Below, piece after piece: positions 1 to 8,603 of a DNA stretch of 64,000 nucleotides. The stretch comes from Candidatus Gastranaerophilales bacterium (GTDB taxonomy: Bacteria > Cyanobacteriota > Vampirovibrionia > Gastranaerophilales > Gastranaerophilaceae): contig JAFTXY010000011.1 of NCBI GenBank assembly GCA_017461425.1, positions 1 to 64,000 on the forward strand, given 5' to 3'. The position numbers and the translations under genes were made by a program. How positions within the stretch are numbered: the first letter of the stretch is position 1; every line of letters starts with the position of its first letter. Under the pieces are notes generated by a model. That model saw only the letters and a list, made by a program, of their open reading frames with translations. It was not told where the DNA came from and did no database searches.

Positions 1-132
1 ACTTCAAAAGATAAACGTACAATAATTAAAGAAAATAATGGTTCAGGTTCAAGTGATTATACTAACAAATACCTAGACATTACTTCAATGGAATACAAAG
101 GTGGCGACGGCGCTGTAATTATTACATGGTAG
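1..132 (+). CDS. C-terminal end of a gene cut by the window edge, unknown product
   Basis: An open frame runs from the first base to a TAG stop and gives 43 residues ending in a Gly-rich tail, GGDGAVIITW. The rest of the gene lies outside the window. The tail vaguely resembles the Gly-rich ends of fibre-like surface proteins, but this is too short for a family call. It sits just upstream of the pilin-like gene on the same strand and may share its transcript. Confidence 0.6.
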   Translation, partial: TSKDKRTIIKENNGSGSSDYTNKYLDITSMEYKGGDGAVIITW

Positions 133-146
133 AAAGAAAGAGAAAA

Positions 147-893
147 ATGAGAATAAAAAACGCATTTACAATGGCAGAAACACTAATAGTTATTACTATG
201 ATAGCCTTCTTGGCGGTGTTTATGCTGGGTTCATTAAATAAAGCAACACCTGATAAAAACAGGGTAATGTATAAAAAAGCATATTCAGTTATAGAAAGAG
301 CCGTTGCCGAAATGGTTAATGATGATACTTTATATGCTTATGATGAAGACAGAATAGGATTTTTAAATTATGACCATGTAGCTATTCCTGGCGCAAAAGA
401 TCTCAATAGCAATGCACAAATATATACTATCAATTATGATAATAAAAAACCGGATACCGCTGAAGCAGGATCGGCACGCATTAATAAATTTTGTAATTTG
501 TTTAGGAGTAAATTAAACACACTGCCTGCTGGCAGCGATGGACAATTAAGCACGCAGGCAGATTATTCAAACAATCAAAAAGTTTGCAAATTTTATACCA
601 CTGATGGTATACGTTGGGATTTAAACCCAGATAAAACTTCAAATATTGGTTGTATAGACAGAAACAATACATTTTATCACAATGATATGATTACCATTGA
701 AATCGATGTTAATGGCAGACAAACTCAGACCGAAAGAGGACAAGGTCCTGATATGCATAGCCTTGCAACTGCAAATAATTGGCAAACCACTCCAGCAGGA
801 GATGTTTTCTGTGTGGATGTATATTCTGATGGAAGAGTTACAGTCCGAGATTACTGGGAAATGGAATATTTAAAATCAAGCTCGTTAAAATAA
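147..893 (+). CDS. Type IV pilin-like / pseudopilin protein with prepilin leader
   Basis: The protein begins with a short basic leader (MRIKNA) followed by FTMAETLIVITMIAF and a hydrophobic stretch, the class III prepilin signal: a peptidase would cut before Phe7 and Glu11 would be the conserved Glu5 of the mature pilin. Position -1 is Ala instead of the usual Gly, which is tolerated in some pilins. The C-terminal ~220 residues are soluble, contain several Cys and match no fold I recognise. An in-frame ATG at 126 exists, but 147 gives a normal 6-residue leader and avoids overlap with the upstream gene. A clear terminator follows. Likely exported to a pilus or pseudopilus; whether it is a major or minor pilin cannot be told. 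Confidence 0.8.
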   Translation: MRIKNAFTMAETLIVITMIAFLAVFMLGSLNKATPDKNRVMYKKAYSVIERAVAEMVNDDTLYAYDEDRIGFLNYDHVAIPGAKDLNSNAQIYTINYDNKKPDTAEAGSARINKFCNLFRSKLNTLPAGSDGQLSTQADYSNNQKVCKFYTTDGIRWDLNPDKTSNIGCIDRNNTFYHNDMITIEIDVNGRQTQTERGQGPDMHSLATANNWQTTPAGDVFCVDVYSDGRVTVRDYWEMEYLKSSSLK

Positions 894-909
894 TAAAAAC
901 ATATTTTAA

Positions 910-945
910 AATTGCTTCCTTGGTTAAAGGAAGCAATTTTTTATT
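910..945 (+). terminator. Rho-independent terminator after the pilin-like gene
   Basis: A perfect 10-bp inverted repeat (ATTGCTTCCT at 911-920, AGGAAGCAAT at 928-937) with a 7-nt loop is followed by a T-run. It lies 17 nt after the pilin-like stop codon. Confidence 0.9.
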
Positions 946-1000
946 TTTATTTTACTAAATTTTTGACCAAAATGACTATTTAATAGCTTTGTTCTTGTTG

Positions 1001-1006
1001 TATAAT
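1001..1006 (+). promoter_or_regulatory. Candidate -10 box for the secreted TPR protein
   Basis: TATAAT at 1001-1006 lies 23 nt before the ATG at 1030, just after the preceding terminator. No convincing -35 hexamer is seen at 16-18 bp spacing, so the call rests on the -10 and its position. Confidence 0.45.
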
Positions 1007-1029
1007 AAGATAAATTAAAGTGGGGTTAT

Positions 1030-3192
1030 ATGAAGAAAAAAATTATTGTCATTTTATCGTTATTTTTGTTTTTATCAAGCAATGCACAAGAATATTCTCA
1101 ACAAGATGTTCAAAGATATAGTGCATATTATTCAAATGGTATGCAATATTTTAAAAATCAACAATATTCTTCTGCAATAAATGAATTTAGAAAAGTTTTA
1201 AGATTTTCTCCATACGACGAAACAATCCAAGATGCCCTTGCCAACGCATATTTAGCACGAGCACAATACTATAAAACAACAACAAAAGAATTAAAAAAAG
1301 CTCTAAACGATTATAAAAGCGCATATTTTTATTCAAAATACTGGAAAAATACAACACAAAGCCAAAGTATGGCTTCATTGTCCAATACAAGTTTAAAAGA
1401 AATTCTTGATTTAGAAAAAAAATTATCAATTTCACAAAACCCTCAAACAAGATTTCAAAATGCAAAAATCTTAAGAGCGCAAGGCGAATTAGCAGCCTGC
1501 GCATATGATTTTCAAAATTTGAAAACAAGCGAATACAAAGAACAAGTTTATGAAAACTTAGGAAATATCTACAAAAATTTAAACAACCTTTCTCAGGCAA
1601 TGGATTATTTCAAAACAGCAATTGATATTAATCCAAAAAATCCAAAATTGCATTTTTTATATGGCGTAATGCTTGATGAAGCGCAAAATTATGAAGCAAG
1701 TATGGAACAATACAATCTTGCCTTGCAATATGGTGATAAAAGCCCTGAATTGCTAGAAATTCTTGAAAACAAATGGACGCAACATATCGTAAACGACCCA
1801 AATAATGCACAAAACTATGTTAATTTAGGTGCAATTTACCAAAAACAAGGTAATTTCGAGGGCGCTAAAGCTCAATATCAAAAAGCATATCAATTAGACA
1901 ATAACGATAGCACAATTTTGTATAATTTAGCATCTTTATTTTCACAACAACAAAACTATCAAAATGCAATTGAAGTATACGATAGATTATTATCCCAAAA
2001 ACCAAACAACATAGAGGTTTTAGAATATAAAGCAACCGCTCTTAAAGAATTAATGAGGTATGATGAAGCATTAGTAGAATACGATAAAATTCTAGCTATA
2101 CAACCAAATAATCAAAATGCAAAATCAGCTAAAGAAAATATCATTTTAAATAATTTTTCTGGTGAAAAATTGCAAAATTATCTAAAACAAAAGGCTTTAT
2201 CTAGCCCAAACAACTATGAAGATCAATTTAACTTGGCGTTTGAATTACATAAAAATAAAAAATACCAAGAAGCAATCCAATTCTATAAAAAAGCACAAAG
2301 CTTAAATCCATCCAAAGAAGAAACTTATTTAAACTTGGCTCAAATTTATATTGAACAAAAAGATTATAAAAACGCAAATGATATTTGCCAAAGAGGTTTA
2401 ATGATTTTACCTAATAATCAAAAAATCTCACAATATCTAAATGATTCAAAAGAATATATGCTTGGTTCCCTATACGATAAAGCTACAAAACTATACGAGC
2501 AAAATAAATTTTCTGAAGCATTGGCGCAATATTTAAATATCGATAACAAAACAGCAGAAGTTAATATGGCAATAGCAAGCTGTTATTGGCAATTAAACGA
2601 TTATTTGAATGCAAATAAATATTATCAGGCTGTTTTAGCGCAAAACCCTGCAAATACAGATGCTTTGTTAAATAGTGCTTGGGCATATTATTCAATGAAC
2701 GATTTTAATAATGCAAAATTGACAGCAAACAAACTTCTTGCTTATGATAAAACAAATCAATCAGCAAAAGAAATTTTAAAAAACATTGAAGAAAACGAAT
2801 TTTCATCTCTTTTACAAAAAGCAATTGAAAACTATGAAAATGGCGATTTTGAAAATTCTATAAATCTATTAAACAAAGTTTTAACCCAAAAACCAAATGA
2901 AGAATATGCAAACTACTATAAAGGCTTGTGTTTTGAAGAATTAAAAAAACCAAATGAAGCAATAAAACAATACAAACTTTTAATTTCTAAAAGCCCTGAA
3001 TTCGCACCTGTTTATTATTCTTTAGCAATCGCACAAGACAATATGGAAAAATATCAAGAAGCAGTTTCAAATTACAACACATTTTTAACTCTAAAATCAA
3101 AACTTCATGAAAAAGATGAGATGACAGAATTTTCTAAAAACAGAGTTAAGGAATTAAAAGATTATCTGGAACAATTAAATGCAAGCAAATAA
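1030..3192 (+). CDS. Secreted tetratricopeptide-repeat (TPR) protein
   Basis: The 720-residue protein starts with a Sec-type signal peptide (MKKKIIVILSLFLFLSSNAQ, cut probably after Ala19). Almost all of the rest is TPR: about 13-14 repeats of 34 residues can be read, for example around residues 31-64, 172-205, 265-300 and the run to the C-terminus, with the usual Gly/Ala8, Tyr/Phe and Pro32 pattern. No catalytic domain is present. TPR arrays are protein-binding scaffolds, so this is probably a periplasmic or outer-membrane assembly factor; the partner is unknown. The next gene (dihydrouridine synthase) starts 14 bp inside its 3' end, suggesting translational coupling. A GGGG stretch at 1022-1025 is the only candidate ribosome site. 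Confidence 0.85.
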   Translation: MKKKIIVILSLFLFLSSNAQEYSQQDVQRYSAYYSNGMQYFKNQQYSSAINEFRKVLRFSPYDETIQDALANAYLARAQYYKTTTKELKKALNDYKSAYFYSKYWKNTTQSQSMASLSNTSLKEILDLEKKLSISQNPQTRFQNAKILRAQGELAACAYDFQNLKTSEYKEQVYENLGNIYKNLNNLSQAMDYFKTAIDINPKNPKLHFLYGVMLDEAQNYEASMEQYNLALQYGDKSPELLEILENKWTQHIVNDPNNAQNYVNLGAIYQKQGNFEGAKAQYQKAYQLDNNDSTILYNLASLFSQQQNYQNAIEVYDRLLSQKPNNIEVLEYKATALKELMRYDEALVEYDKILAIQPNNQNAKSAKENIILNNFSGEKLQNYLKQKALSSPNNYEDQFNLAFELHKNKKYQEAIQFYKKAQSLNPSKEETYLNLAQIYIEQKDYKNANDICQRGLMILPNNQKISQYLNDSKEYMLGSLYDKATKLYEQNKFSEALAQYLNIDNKTAEVNMAIASCYWQLNDYLNANKYYQAVLAQNPANTDALLNSAWAYYSMNDFNNAKLTANKLLAYDKTNQSAKEILKNIEENEFSSLLQKAIENYENGDFENSINLLNKVLTQKPNEEYANYYKGLCFEELKKPNEAIKQYKLLISKSPEFAPVYYSLAIAQDNMEKYQEAVSNYNTFLTLKSKLHEKDEMTEFSKNRVKELKDYLEQLNASK

Positions 3193-4153
3193 AAAAATTG
3201 ATATATCGCAAATCAAAGTTATTCAAGCGCCATTAGCAGGAATATCAGATGTTGTTTTTAGAGGGCTTGTAAGAAAATATCAATCTAAATGCCTTATGAC
3301 AACAGAAATGATATCATCTGAAATGCTTTGCAATAACCCAAATCCAAGAATTATCCAATTTGAAGATTTTGAGTATCCGCTTGCTTTCCAGCTTGTTGGA
3401 CATAAAATCGACAAAATGACAAATGCTGCAAAAATCATTGCGCCTTTTGCAAGCATGATTGATATTAATTGTGGATGTCCAGTTAAAAAAGTTGTTGTAT
3501 CGGGCGATGGTTCAGCTATGATGAAAACGCCAGAATTAGCTTGCGAAATTGTTCAATCTATCAAAGAAGCAACAAAACTTCCTGTTAGTGCAAAATTTCG
3601 CCTCGGTTGGACTCACGATGAAGAAAATTTTATTGAATTTGGAAAAGCTCTTGAAAAAGCAGGAGTATGTTTTGTAACATTACACGCCAGAACACGTTCT
3701 CAAATGTATTCAGGCAATGCCAATTGGAACAAAATTAAATTATTAAAACAAGAGTTATCCATTCCTGTTTTTGCAAATGGCGATATAAAAACAATAGAAG
3801 ATGCTAAAAATTGCCTTGAATTAACAAAATGCGACGGAATTTCAATAGGTAGGGGAATTATGGGCGATTTTTCATTACCATATAGAATTGAAAAATACAT
3901 AGAAAAAGGCATTGTTATTCCTGAACCAAATTTAACTCAAAGAATTGAAATGCTAAAAGAACACTTAAAGCTTGAAGTTCAACATATGGGCGAAAAAAAT
4001 GGCATAAAATTTATGAGAAAATTTTATAATTATTATATTGCTTCAACAAGAAATGCTTCAAAATACAGAAGTGCTTTAGTGACTTTAGATAAAGAAGAAG
4101 AAATTTTAAAAATCTTAGATGAAATATTATCTCTACATACTGAAAACAATTGA
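3179..4153 (+). CDS. dus: tRNA-dihydrouridine synthase (Dus family)
   Basis: This FMN enzyme reduces uridines in the D-loop of tRNA. The 324-residue protein shows the family marks in order: APLAGISD (17-24, FMN binding), NCGCPVKK (97-104) with the catalytic Cys100, KFRLGW (139-144), the HARTR stretch (~169-173), ANGDI (~199-203) and the phosphate-binding IGRG (~223-226), then a helical C-terminal tRNA-binding domain. Length is typical. It overlaps the TPR gene upstream by 14 bp and the GIY-YIG gene downstream by 35 bp, so the three are probably one operon. It is closest to the DusB type by overall motif spelling, but the subgroup is not certain. Confidence 0.93.
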   Translation: MQANKKIDISQIKVIQAPLAGISDVVFRGLVRKYQSKCLMTTEMISSEMLCNNPNPRIIQFEDFEYPLAFQLVGHKIDKMTNAAKIIAPFASMIDINCGCPVKKVVVSGDGSAMMKTPELACEIVQSIKEATKLPVSAKFRLGWTHDEENFIEFGKALEKAGVCFVTLHARTRSQMYSGNANWNKIKLLKQELSIPVFANGDIKTIEDAKNCLELTKCDGISIGRGIMGDFSLPYRIEKYIEKGIVIPEPNLTQRIEMLKEHLKLEVQHMGEKNGIKFMRKFYNYYIASTRNASKYRSALVTLDKEEEILKILDEILSLHTENN

Positions 4154-4403
4154 TGATACGCTATATTGCGGCATTGCAAAAGATGTTTTGAAAAGATTTG
4201 AAAATCATATATCAGGTCTTGGCGCTAAATATACAAAATCTCATAAACCAGAAAAGATTGTTTATGTGGATGTTTTTGGTGATAAATCCAGCGCCGCTAA
4301 AGAAGAATATCGAATTAAAAAAACTCTTAGACGAGAAGAAAAATTGCTTCTAATCGAAAAAAACAAAGAAAGAACTGAAAATATTTTAAAAAATTTAGTT
4401 TAA
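4119..4403 (+). CDS. Small GIY-YIG domain protein (YhbQ/UPF0213-like)
   Basis: At 94 residues this is a stand-alone GIY-YIG domain: the two beta strands are YYLYIL (3-8) and YCGI (16-19), Arg26 and His30 follow in RFENH, and the catalytic-type Glu63 lies in AKEEYRIKK. Proteins of this size are usually YhbQ-like and have an unclear role, probably in DNA repair or nucleic acid cleavage. All the expected active-site residues are present. It overlaps the end of the dus gene by 35 bp in another frame and converges on ftsQ with a 9-bp overlap at its own 3' end. Confidence 0.85.
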   Translation: MKYYLYILKTIDDTLYCGIAKDVLKRFENHISGLGAKYTKSHKPEKIVYVDVFGDKSSAAKEEYRIKKTLRREEKLLLIEKNKERTENILKNLV

Positions 4404-5369
4404 GATTTCTTCGTTTTGTTCTTCTGATTTTATTTCTTGATTTTCTTGAACTTGTTTTTCTTGTTTTTTATTATCTTTTTCTTGTGTCTTTTCTTCTATA
4501 TTTTTAGGCACTTCTTTTTTAATTTCTTTAGCGCCCTCTAAACGGAAATATCTAGAATCTTCCCATCTTAAATCAATGTATTTGATTTTTTGTTCAATTT
4601 TTTTAGCTTCAGGCAGAATTGAACCAATCCATTTTGCACGATTTAAAGCTGTGTCATTAATCTCGCCAAAACGAATTAAATATTCTTCAAGCATTATATA
4701 AACATCTTTTTCATTTCTTAAATCAATATATTGAACTTGTTGATTAGAACAAGTTTCTATCACTTTTATTAATTTAAGAATTTCTTCTACTCTTTTTTTA
4801 TCCCAAACTTCATCATGACCATTTCTAACTCCATAAGTTAGAAGTTTTTTAGCTTTAATCGATGGGTTTAATGGTAAATAATCATGATCAATCAAAACAC
4901 CATCTGTTGTTAGGGCAGAATTTGGCTCAGATTCAAGATTTGGCGCCAATAAAAACGCAGGTGTTCTTTCATCGACAGCAACAACTAATCTTGCAGGATA
5001 CCAATATCTTCTGATATAAACTTTTTTAATTGGTTGCAATTGAGCAATATTTTGCTCTAATTCTTTTGTATCTAATCTGAAAATTTGTGTGTAAGGAATT
5101 TGCGTTTGTCTAACCATATTGATAATTTTATAATCAGGAGTTATAACATTACCTTTAATTTTCAAAACGCTTGAATCTGCTTTCATTAATTTTTCAGAAT
5201 CAATATACCATTGTGGCAATTTTAAAATCCACAAGCCAAAATAACATATTGCAACAACCATTAATAAAGATAGCAAAACTCTAAAACGCAACAACATCGT
5301 TCTATATGACGATATTTGTCTTTTGATTTTATTTACTTTAAGACGTCTTTTTTGATAAAGTAAACCCAA
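4395..5369 (-). CDS. ftsQ: Cell-division protein FtsQ/DivIB-type
   Basis: The architecture is that of FtsQ: a basic cytoplasmic N-terminus, one transmembrane helix (about residues 30-50), a POTRA domain (about 57-125, with LKIKGNVI at its start and YPARLVVAV near its end), then a beta domain reaching about residue 275. FtsQ links the FtsB/FtsL pair to the divisome in the periplasm. The last ~45 residues are a Lys/Glu/Gln-rich tail, probably disordered, which is not a usual FtsQ feature. It is the last gene of the murC-murB-ddl-ftsQ run, 12 nt after ddl. Sequence similarity among FtsQ proteins is low, so the call leans on POTRA plus context. Confidence 0.85.
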   Translation of the reverse strand: MGLLYQKRRLKVNKIKRQISSYRTMLLRFRVLLSLLMVVAICYFGLWILKLPQWYIDSEKLMKADSSVLKIKGNVITPDYKIINMVRQTQIPYTQIFRLDTKELEQNIAQLQPIKKVYIRRYWYPARLVVAVDERTPAFLLAPNLESEPNSALTTDGVLIDHDYLPLNPSIKAKKLLTYGVRNGHDEVWDKKRVEEILKLIKVIETCSNQQVQYIDLRNEKDVYIMLEEYLIRFGEINDTALNRAKWIGSILPEAKKIEQKIKYIDLRWEDSRYFRLEGAKEIKKEVPKNIEEKTQEKDNKKQEKQVQENQEIKSEEQNEEILN

Positions 5370-5381
5370 TTTGCCACCTTC

Positions 5382-6338
5382 TTATTTTAAATCTGCTGTT
5401 TTTAAAATTAAATCCACTAATTGATTATAATTAATGCCCATTTCATTGGCTTGTGCTGGTAAATCTGAAGTATCTGTCATACCAGGGTTAGTATTAACTT
5501 CTAAAATATATGGTATGTTATTATATACTAAAAAGTCAACACGAGATACACCTTTGCATGCACATGCTTTGTGTGCTTTTATGGCTAATTCTTGGATTTC
5601 TTTTGTCAAAGAATCACTAAAATCAGCAGGTAAAATAAATTCTGTTAAGCCTTTTGTATATTTTGCTTCATAATCATACCAATCTGTTTTTGTTCTAAAA
5701 CCAAGAATTGGCGTTGCAAAAATTTCTTCTTTTCCATTTTCATCAATTCTCTCTAAAACACCAACCGTAGCTGATTCTCCTTGTAAGTATTCTTCAATTA
5801 ATATTTCATTATCGCATTTTAGAGCAACTTCCATAGCATTATCCAATTCTTCTATTGAATTAACTTTTGTCATACCAATTGAAGAACCTTCGTTTGCAGG
5901 CTTTATAATAATCGGATAATTAAGCTCTTGGACTTTTTCTTTATAATTTTCTTTATTAACATTAACCGATTTAATCAAGGGAATGTTTTGAGTTGATAAA
6001 ACTCTTTTTGTCATAATTTTATCCATACAGATTGAACTTGCTTTTACACCGCAGCCTGAATATTTTATTCCTAAAAACTCTAAAACTCCTTGTATGCAAC
6101 CATCTTCTCCATATCTTCCATGTAAAACATTGATTGCATATTCTATTTTTGTATCAGTTAAAACAGAAGCAATATTTCTATCAACATCAATTAAAGTAAC
6201 ATCTTTATATCCAAGCTCAATTAATGCTTTAAAAACATTTCTGCCGGAGCGCAATGAAACTTCTCTTTCATTTGATAAACCACCGCATAATACAGCAATA
6301 CGTGAATTTTTATTTAGTTTTTTTTCATTATTTTCCAT
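5382..6338 (-). CDS. ddl: D-alanine--D-alanine ligase
   Basis: The enzyme joins two D-Ala with ATP to make the dipeptide used by MurF. The 318-residue ATP-grasp protein shows GGLSNEREVSLRSG (19-32), HGRYGEDG (73-80), the ATP-binding loop IIKPANEGSSIGM (144-156), Arg266 and Asp268 in SRVDF, and EVNTNPGM (280-287) with the metal ligands. All catalytic residues expected for the family are visible. The ligand loop reads YDYEAKY, with Tyr in the place found in D-Ala-D-Ala ligases instead of D-Ala-D-Lac forms, so no intrinsic vancomycin-type variant is suggested. Its start overlaps murB by 25 bp. Confidence 0.96.
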   Translation of the reverse strand: MENNEKKLNKNSRIAVLCGGLSNEREVSLRSGRNVFKALIELGYKDVTLIDVDRNIASVLTDTKIEYAINVLHGRYGEDGCIQGVLEFLGIKYSGCGVKASSICMDKIMTKRVLSTQNIPLIKSVNVNKENYKEKVQELNYPIIIKPANEGSSIGMTKVNSIEELDNAMEVALKCDNEILIEEYLQGESATVGVLERIDENGKEEIFATPILGFRTKTDWYDYEAKYTKGLTEFILPADFSDSLTKEIQELAIKAHKACACKGVSRVDFLVYNNIPYILEVNTNPGMTDTSDLPAQANEMGINYNQLVDLILKTADLK

Positions 6339-7246
6339 TTTTCTTTTTCATCCTTAGTCATTTTTCCAATATAAATAATTTCTGGTTCAAGTTCTACATT
6401 AAATTCTTCTTTTACTTTTGAATAAATTTCAAAAACAATATTTGTATAATCAATAGAAGTTGCTTTTCCTTTATTAATTATAAAATTACAATGATTTTCC
6501 CAAACTTCGCAATCGCCAATTCTAAAACCACGAAGTCCGCATTTATCAATCAAAGCACCAGCTGAAAACTCGCAATCTTTTGGATTTTTGAAAACAGAAC
6601 CTGCATTAGGCAAAGCTAAATTTGGTTGTTTTTCTCTTCTAAATAAAAGATTTTCATCCATTTTTGCTTTGATTTCTTCTTTATCTTTTTTTTCTAAATT
6701 AAATTTTGCACTTAATAAAATATATGGTTTTTCTTTTAAAATCGAATGTCTATAAGAAAAATTCATTTCTTCTTTTTTTAAATTTAAAACTTTATTATTT
6801 TCAATATCATAAACTTTTGCGCTTACTAATTTATCGCTTATTGTTTGCCCATGTGCGCCTGCATTCATATATATAGCACCGCCTAGGGTTGCTGGAATTC
6901 CTATTAAAAATTCAAATCCTGATAATTTTTTTTCATAAGCCATTTTTGACAAAGCTTGTGTTTTTATTCCTGCTTCAGCTTCTAAAGTTTGATTGAAAGA
7001 TAAAACTGTTTTAATTAAGCCTGTATGAATAATTGGTTCTTGAACACCTTGAGAAGAAAATAAAACATTAGACCCATTACCAATAACAATTGGATTTTTA
7101 GTTTTATTTCTTCTAAATAAAGTCATCATTTCGCCATAATTATCTGGCATATAAAAAATTTTTGCGCTAGACCTTATTTTCAAAGTATTAAAATTAGTCA
7201 ATTGAAAATCATTATAAAATTTTATTTCATTTTGCGAGCAAATCAT
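6314..7246 (-). CDS. murB: UDP-N-acetylenolpyruvoylglucosamine reductase
   Basis: MurB reduces the enolpyruvyl group to give UDP-MurNAc, using FAD and NADPH. Visible marks are GNGSN (56-60), GIPATLGGAIYMNAGAHG (116-133), YRHSIL (155-160), NAGSVFKNP (214-222) with the proton-donor Ser217, and LEPEIIYIG near the end with the catalytic Glu289. At 310 residues it fits the shorter MurB type. It overlaps murC by 20 bp and ddl by 25 bp, which argues for a tightly coupled operon. Confidence 0.95.
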   Translation of the reverse strand: MICSQNEIKFYNDFQLTNFNTLKIRSSAKIFYMPDNYGEMMTLFRRNKTKNPIVIGNGSNVLFSSQGVQEPIIHTGLIKTVLSFNQTLEAEAGIKTQALSKMAYEKKLSGFEFLIGIPATLGGAIYMNAGAHGQTISDKLVSAKVYDIENNKVLNLKKEEMNFSYRHSILKEKPYILLSAKFNLEKKDKEEIKAKMDENLLFRREKQPNLALPNAGSVFKNPKDCEFSAGALIDKCGLRGFRIGDCEVWENHCNFIINKGKATSIDYTNIVFEIYSKVKEEFNVELEPEIIYIGKMTKDEKEKWKIMKKN

Positions 7247-8603
7247 TAATTATTCCACCAACTTTTGTTATATCTCCGGCGCCAAGGGTCAAAACAATAT
7301 CTTCTTCTTTTAAATCTTTGGCTATTTTTTGTGCTGTTTGTTCAATATTTCCATCGATATATTTTGCATCAATTCCTTTTTTTATAATTTCAGATACGAA
7401 ATTTTTAGAATTATAATCTTCTAAAGGTTTATCCCCTGCACAAAAAACATCTATTACATATAATTTATCAATCGCATCGAAACTATCTAAAAACTCATTC
7501 CACAAACCTTTTAAGCGGGTATATCTATGCGGTTGAAAAATTGCAATTTTTCTTCTTTTTAAATTTCTAATTGAATTAAGAGTCGATTGAATTTCGGATG
7601 GATGATGAGCATAATCATCTATTATTTTTATGTTTTTAATGTCAGCAACAAGCTGAAATCTTCTTCCCATGCCAGTAAACATAGAAAAATATGAAGAATA
7701 TTCGCTGAATTCAAATCCTAAATCATCTAATACAGATATTATTGCTAATGCATTATAAACATTATGAATTCCAGGAATTATAAGATTAATTTTACCTAAA
7801 AAAGTTCCTTTCTTATAAACATCAAAACTAGAATTTAACTCTTCAAAAACAATATTTTTTGCTTCGTAATCTGCGTTTTTATTTAGTGAATATGTAATTA
7901 TATTTTCAAATTTTGTTTGAGATTTAAATAAATTACATCCATCATCATCAATGTTTAAAAAGATTTTTGACGAACCATTCATCTTATCAATTAATTTTTC
8001 AAATGTCTTAATAATGTCATCTAAACCATTTTTGTAATAATCAAGATGATCAGCTTCTAAATTATTTATAACAAGCATTTTAGGAGAATACTTTTGTATT
8101 GTGCCATCAGATTCATCTAATTCTGCAATAAAATATTTAGAATTTTTATTTGCATTTGCGTTAATATTTAATTTTGGAATAATTCCACCGATTGCATAAC
8201 TTGGATTTAATTCCATTTGTTCCATAACAAAACTCAAAAAACCTGATGTAGTAGTTTTTCCATGGGTTCCAGCCAAACCTATAAAACAGGGGAATTGTTC
8301 AGATATAAATTTTAAACAATCAGAACGATGCATTATATCTAAACCTAATTCTTTTGCTTTTATAATTTCGGGATTATCTTCTTTTATTGCAGAAGAAACT
8401 ACTACTTTTGGTTTTCCAATAATATTTTCTTTATCGTGTCCAATAAAAACTTTAGCCCCCAAAGAAGAAACTAATTTTGTATATTTGCTTTCTTGAATAT
8501 CAGAACCAGATACCTTATATCCAAGACACAATAATATTTTTGCTAATGCACTTTGCCCAACTCCGCCTATAGCGATAAAATGAAAATCAAATTCATTGTT
8601 CAT
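7227..8603 (-). CDS. murC: UDP-N-acetylmuramate--L-alanine ligase
   Basis: MurC adds L-Ala to UDP-MurNAc, the first step of stem-peptide synthesis. The 458-residue protein opens with the Rossmann loop AIGGVGQSA (11-19), carries the ATP loop GTHGKTTT (112-119), and has the ELDESDGT and LEADHLDYY stretches of the central domain and DDYAHHP in the C-terminal domain. The preceding glycosyltransferase gene stops in a TAATG junction that shares one base with this start, so translation is probably coupled. Confidence 0.96.
   Translation of the reverse strand: MNNEFDFHFIAIGGVGQSALAKILLCLGYKVSGSDIQESKYTKLVSSLGAKVFIGHDKENIIGKPKVVVSSAIKEDNPEIIKAKELGLDIMHRSDCLKFISEQFPCFIGLAGTHGKTTTSGFLSFVMEQMELNPSYAIGGIIPKLNINANANKNSKYFIAELDESDGTIQKYSPKMLVINNLEADHLDYYKNGLDDIIKTFEKLIDKMNGSSKIFLNIDDDGCNLFKSQTKFENIITYSLNKNADYEAKNIVFEELNSSFDVYKKGTFLGKINLIIPGIHNVYNALAIISVLDDLGFEFSEYSSYFSMFTGMGRRFQLVADIKNIKIIDDYAHHPSEIQSTLNSIRNLKRRKIAIFQPHRYTRLKGLWNEFLDSFDAIDKLYVIDVFCAGDKPLEDYNSKNFVSEIIKKGIDAKYIDGNIEQTAQKIAKDLKEEDIVLTLGAGDITKVGGIINDLLAK

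Noticed and set aside
1187-1600. Minus-strand open frame inside the secreted TPR gene
   Set aside because: Fully within a gene with clear TPR repeats; the product is Leu/Phe-rich with no family marks, as expected of the opposite strand of AT-rich coding DNA.
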